Of a stretch of 64,000 nt of DNA, positions 62,383-64,000 are shown piece by piece (position 1 is the stretch's first letter; each line of letters opens with the position of its first letter). The stretch is taken from the NCBI GenBank assembly GCA_041398785.1, contig JAWKUA010000016.1, positions 1 to 64,000 of the forward strand. Reading direction: 5' to 3'. The stretch comes from Planctomycetaceae bacterium (lineage in GTDB: Bacteria > Planctomycetota > Planctomycetia > Planctomycetales > Planctomycetaceae). Made by a program: the position numbers and the translations under genes. The notes under the pieces were generated by a model, which worked only from the letters and a program-made list of their open reading frames with translations, was not told where the DNA came from and searched no databases.

Positions 62383-63075
62383 ATGCCAATTGTTCTTCAG
62401 ATGCACAATGTCAGCCGCACGTTTGAAACGGCCGGCGGTCGGCTCACAATTCTTTCGGACGTCAATCTGCAGGTCATGTCGAATACCGCCGTGGCAATTC
62501 AGGGACCGTCCGGCTGCGGAAAGAGCACTCTGCTGCACCTCGCCGGGACACTCGACCAGCCGACGTCGGGCACCATTCAGATTCTCGGTGAAAACCCGTG
62601 GACACTTCGCGGCTCGAAACTGGCGGCATTCCGCAACCAGCACATCGGTTTCATCTTCCAGGAACATCAGCTTCTGCCCCAGTGCAGCGTTCTGGAAAAC
62701 GTCCTGCTGCCAACCCTGGCCGGCTTCGTCGGCGATCGACAGGCCGCAATGCAGCGAGCGACGTCGCTGCTGGAACGTGTCGGCCTGCAGCATCGAATGA
62801 CTCACCGCCCGGCCGCACTGTCGGGTGGCGAACGGCAGCGAGTCGCCGTGTGCCGAGCGTTGATCTACCAGCCATCGCTGCTGCTGGCCGATGAGCCGAC
62901 CGGAAATCTCGACCCGGCAACAGCGGATTCCGTCGGACAGTTACTGCTGGAAGTCGCCACCGAAAACGACGCAGCCCTGTTGTGCGTGACTCACAGCACC
63001 GAACTTGCCGAAAAGTTTCCCGACCACATCAGCCTGAACGCCGGCCACGTCGAATATCACGCGGCCGTCGGGTGA
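62383..63075 (+). CDS. ABC transporter ATP-binding protein (LolD/MacB type)
   Basis: A 230-residue ATPase with Walker A GPSGCGKST, the Q loop in FIFQEHQLLP, signature LSGGERQRVAVCRAL, Walker B LLLADEPTGNLDPAT, and the switch His in CVTHSTELAE. The FQEHQLLP and EPTGNLD wording is typical of the LolD/FtsE/MacB subgroup, which drives lipoprotein release, cell division or macrolide/peptide export through FtsX-like permeases. A permease of that type follows 190 bases downstream, so the pair is probably one transporter. Confidence 0.93.
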   Translation: MPIVLQMHNVSRTFETAGGRLTILSDVNLQVMSNTAVAIQGPSGCGKSTLLHLAGTLDQPTSGTIQILGENPWTLRGSKLAAFRNQHIGFIFQEHQLLPQCSVLENVLLPTLAGFVGDRQAAMQRATSLLERVGLQHRMTHRPAALSGGERQRVAVCRALIYQPSLLLADEPTGNLDPATADSVGQLLLEVATENDAALLCVTHSTELAEKFPDHISLNAGHVEYHAAVG

Positions 63076-63264
63076 AGTCTTGCCGATGGGCCGCGCGCTT
63101 TCGACTATTGGTGCGGCGTTGCTACGGTATTTCATCCGCAACCGCCGACAACTCAGCAGCATTCAATCAGCGTGTTCTCGGGAATCGCCGGTACCACGGC
63201 CAATATCGCCGATTCCGAACTTGACTTTCACTCCTCATCGCCTGGTTCGCGATTGTTCCCCGAC

Positions 63265-64000
63265 ATGCTCCGCTACATCCTCCAAAGCGCCGTTTATTAT
63301 CGGCGAATCAACTTCGTCGTGATGCTGGCCGTCGCCATTTCGACGGCCGTGATTGGCGGGTCGCTGATCGTTGGTGACAGTGTGCGATACAGCCTGAGGC
63401 AGATGACGCTGCAGCGGCTGGGGCGGATCACGCATGTCGCGCAGAGCACCGACTTTCTTTCGGCAGGATCTGGCGGCGGAGGTTCAGAAGCAATCCGGTG
63501 CCGGAACTGTGGCCACCCGCGATTCTGCTGACCGGAAGCGTTGAAGCACACGACGACCAGTCCATTCACCGAGCCGGTTCCGTGACGATCACCGGAATCA
63601 CCAATGACGGCTGGAGCCTGCTGGAAACGTCCGACACTCCGCTTCCGGGCGATCGCGAAGTTGTTCTGGGGTATCGCACGGCGATGGAACTTCACGTGAA
63701 ATCCGGTGACACCGTTTCGCTGTGGGTCGAACTGCCGTCGTCGATTCCGCGAGACAGCCTGCTGGGCGAACGCGACGAAACGACGCTGGAGATTCAGGCC
63801 ACCGTCAGCCACGTGCTGAGCGAATCCACCGGCGCGTCGCGGTTCTCGCTGACTCCGGCGCAGCAGCTTCCGTACAACGCGTTTCTGGCTCTGGACACGC
63901 TGCAAACGGCAGCATGGGGCTGGAAGAGATCGATGCCGGACGTCGCAGCGCGGTTGCCAAACCGGCTCGCATCAATGCAATGCTGGCGAGTTCCGAAACA
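63265..64000 (+). pseudogene. FtsX/MacB-like permease, frame broken, runs off window end
   Basis: The frame from the ATG at 63265 encodes a typical N-terminus of a MacB/FtsX permease with one helix (VVMLAVAISTAVIGGSLIVG) and GDSVRYSLRQM, then stops at 63531. Protein-like sequence continues in other frames: AAEVQKQSGAGTVAT around 63473-63517, then PAILLTGSVEAHDDQS onwards from about 63520 to 63910, and finally GLEEIDAGRRSAVAKPARIN from about 63917 in yet another frame. At least two and probably three frame changes are needed to read it. It is either a decaying gene or sequencing error near a contig end. Its partner would be the ATPase just upstream. Confidence 0.65.

Noticed and set aside
1..64000. 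tRNA, rRNA, insertion sequences or phage genes
   Set aside because: No cloverleaf-like stretch, rRNA core sequence, transposase or integrase motif was found on reading both strands; a covariance-model scan would be decisive for small RNAs.

Overview
The window looks like a chromosomal piece of a member of the Planctomycetota. This is inferred from the high-GC coding style, many membrane glycosyltransferases, a formylglycine-type sulfatase, a PP2C phosphatase with an extra membrane and C-terminal region, PEGA and GWKAGFYD-type lipoproteins, a very small two-helix membrane protein, and a cysteine-rich repeat/HEAT protein. No rRNA, tRNA, CRISPR, integrase or transposase was seen. I cannot place it below phylum or class.

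Region A (1-4.4 kb, + strand): the end of an alkaline phosphatase, a zinc alcohol dehydrogenase, and a subtilisin-family protease with a P domain. A perfect 13-bp hairpin at 4440-4470 separates these from the next block.

Region B (4.5-21.8 kb, - strand) is the most interesting part. It is a tight nine-gene operon, transcribed from 21.8 kb downwards: methyltransferase, NAD(P)-dependent thioester reductase, a 2,679-residue polyketide/fatty-acid synthase (KS, inactive KS, AT, ACP, ACP, KR, DH), Rieske oxygenase, an SDR with the Y-x6-K signature of FabL-type enoyl reductases, an HHxxxDG acyltransferase, an O-antigen-ligase/Wzy-like membrane protein, a Sfp-type phosphopantetheinyl transferase, and an unrecognised membrane-anchored protein. 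Together they look able to build, reduce, release and decorate a long-chain lipid. The gene set recalls PUFA and heterocyst-glycolipid systems but is arranged differently.

Region C (22.1-38.7 kb) is a Wzx/Wzy-type exopolysaccharide locus: two GT4 glycosyltransferases, a polymerase, two sulfotransferases, a GINT1-N-like beta-propeller protein, a flippase, a methyltransferase, a WbaP-like initiating transferase, a lipoprotein, a Wza-like export protein and a Wzc-like tyrosine autokinase. The two sulfotransferases suggest a sulfated polymer. The ligase-like protein in region B raises the possibility that lipid and polysaccharide meet.

Region D (39.3-54.4 kb): an ExbB/TolQ-type channel, two GT2 and two GT39-like membrane proteins, a tandem-esterase/SMP-30 fusion, the cysteine-rich repeat protein, two nucleotide-sugar epimerases of the CDP-paratose 2-epimerase type, and a small membrane protein. 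Palindromic GTCATTCCCGC-type repeats lie between convergent genes at 41.3 kb.

Region E (54.6-64 kb): a sensor histidine kinase, a PP2C phosphatase, a PEGA lipoprotein, an MFS transporter, a sulfatase, an ABC ATPase, and a FtsX/MacB-like permease whose reading frame is broken several times before the window ends.
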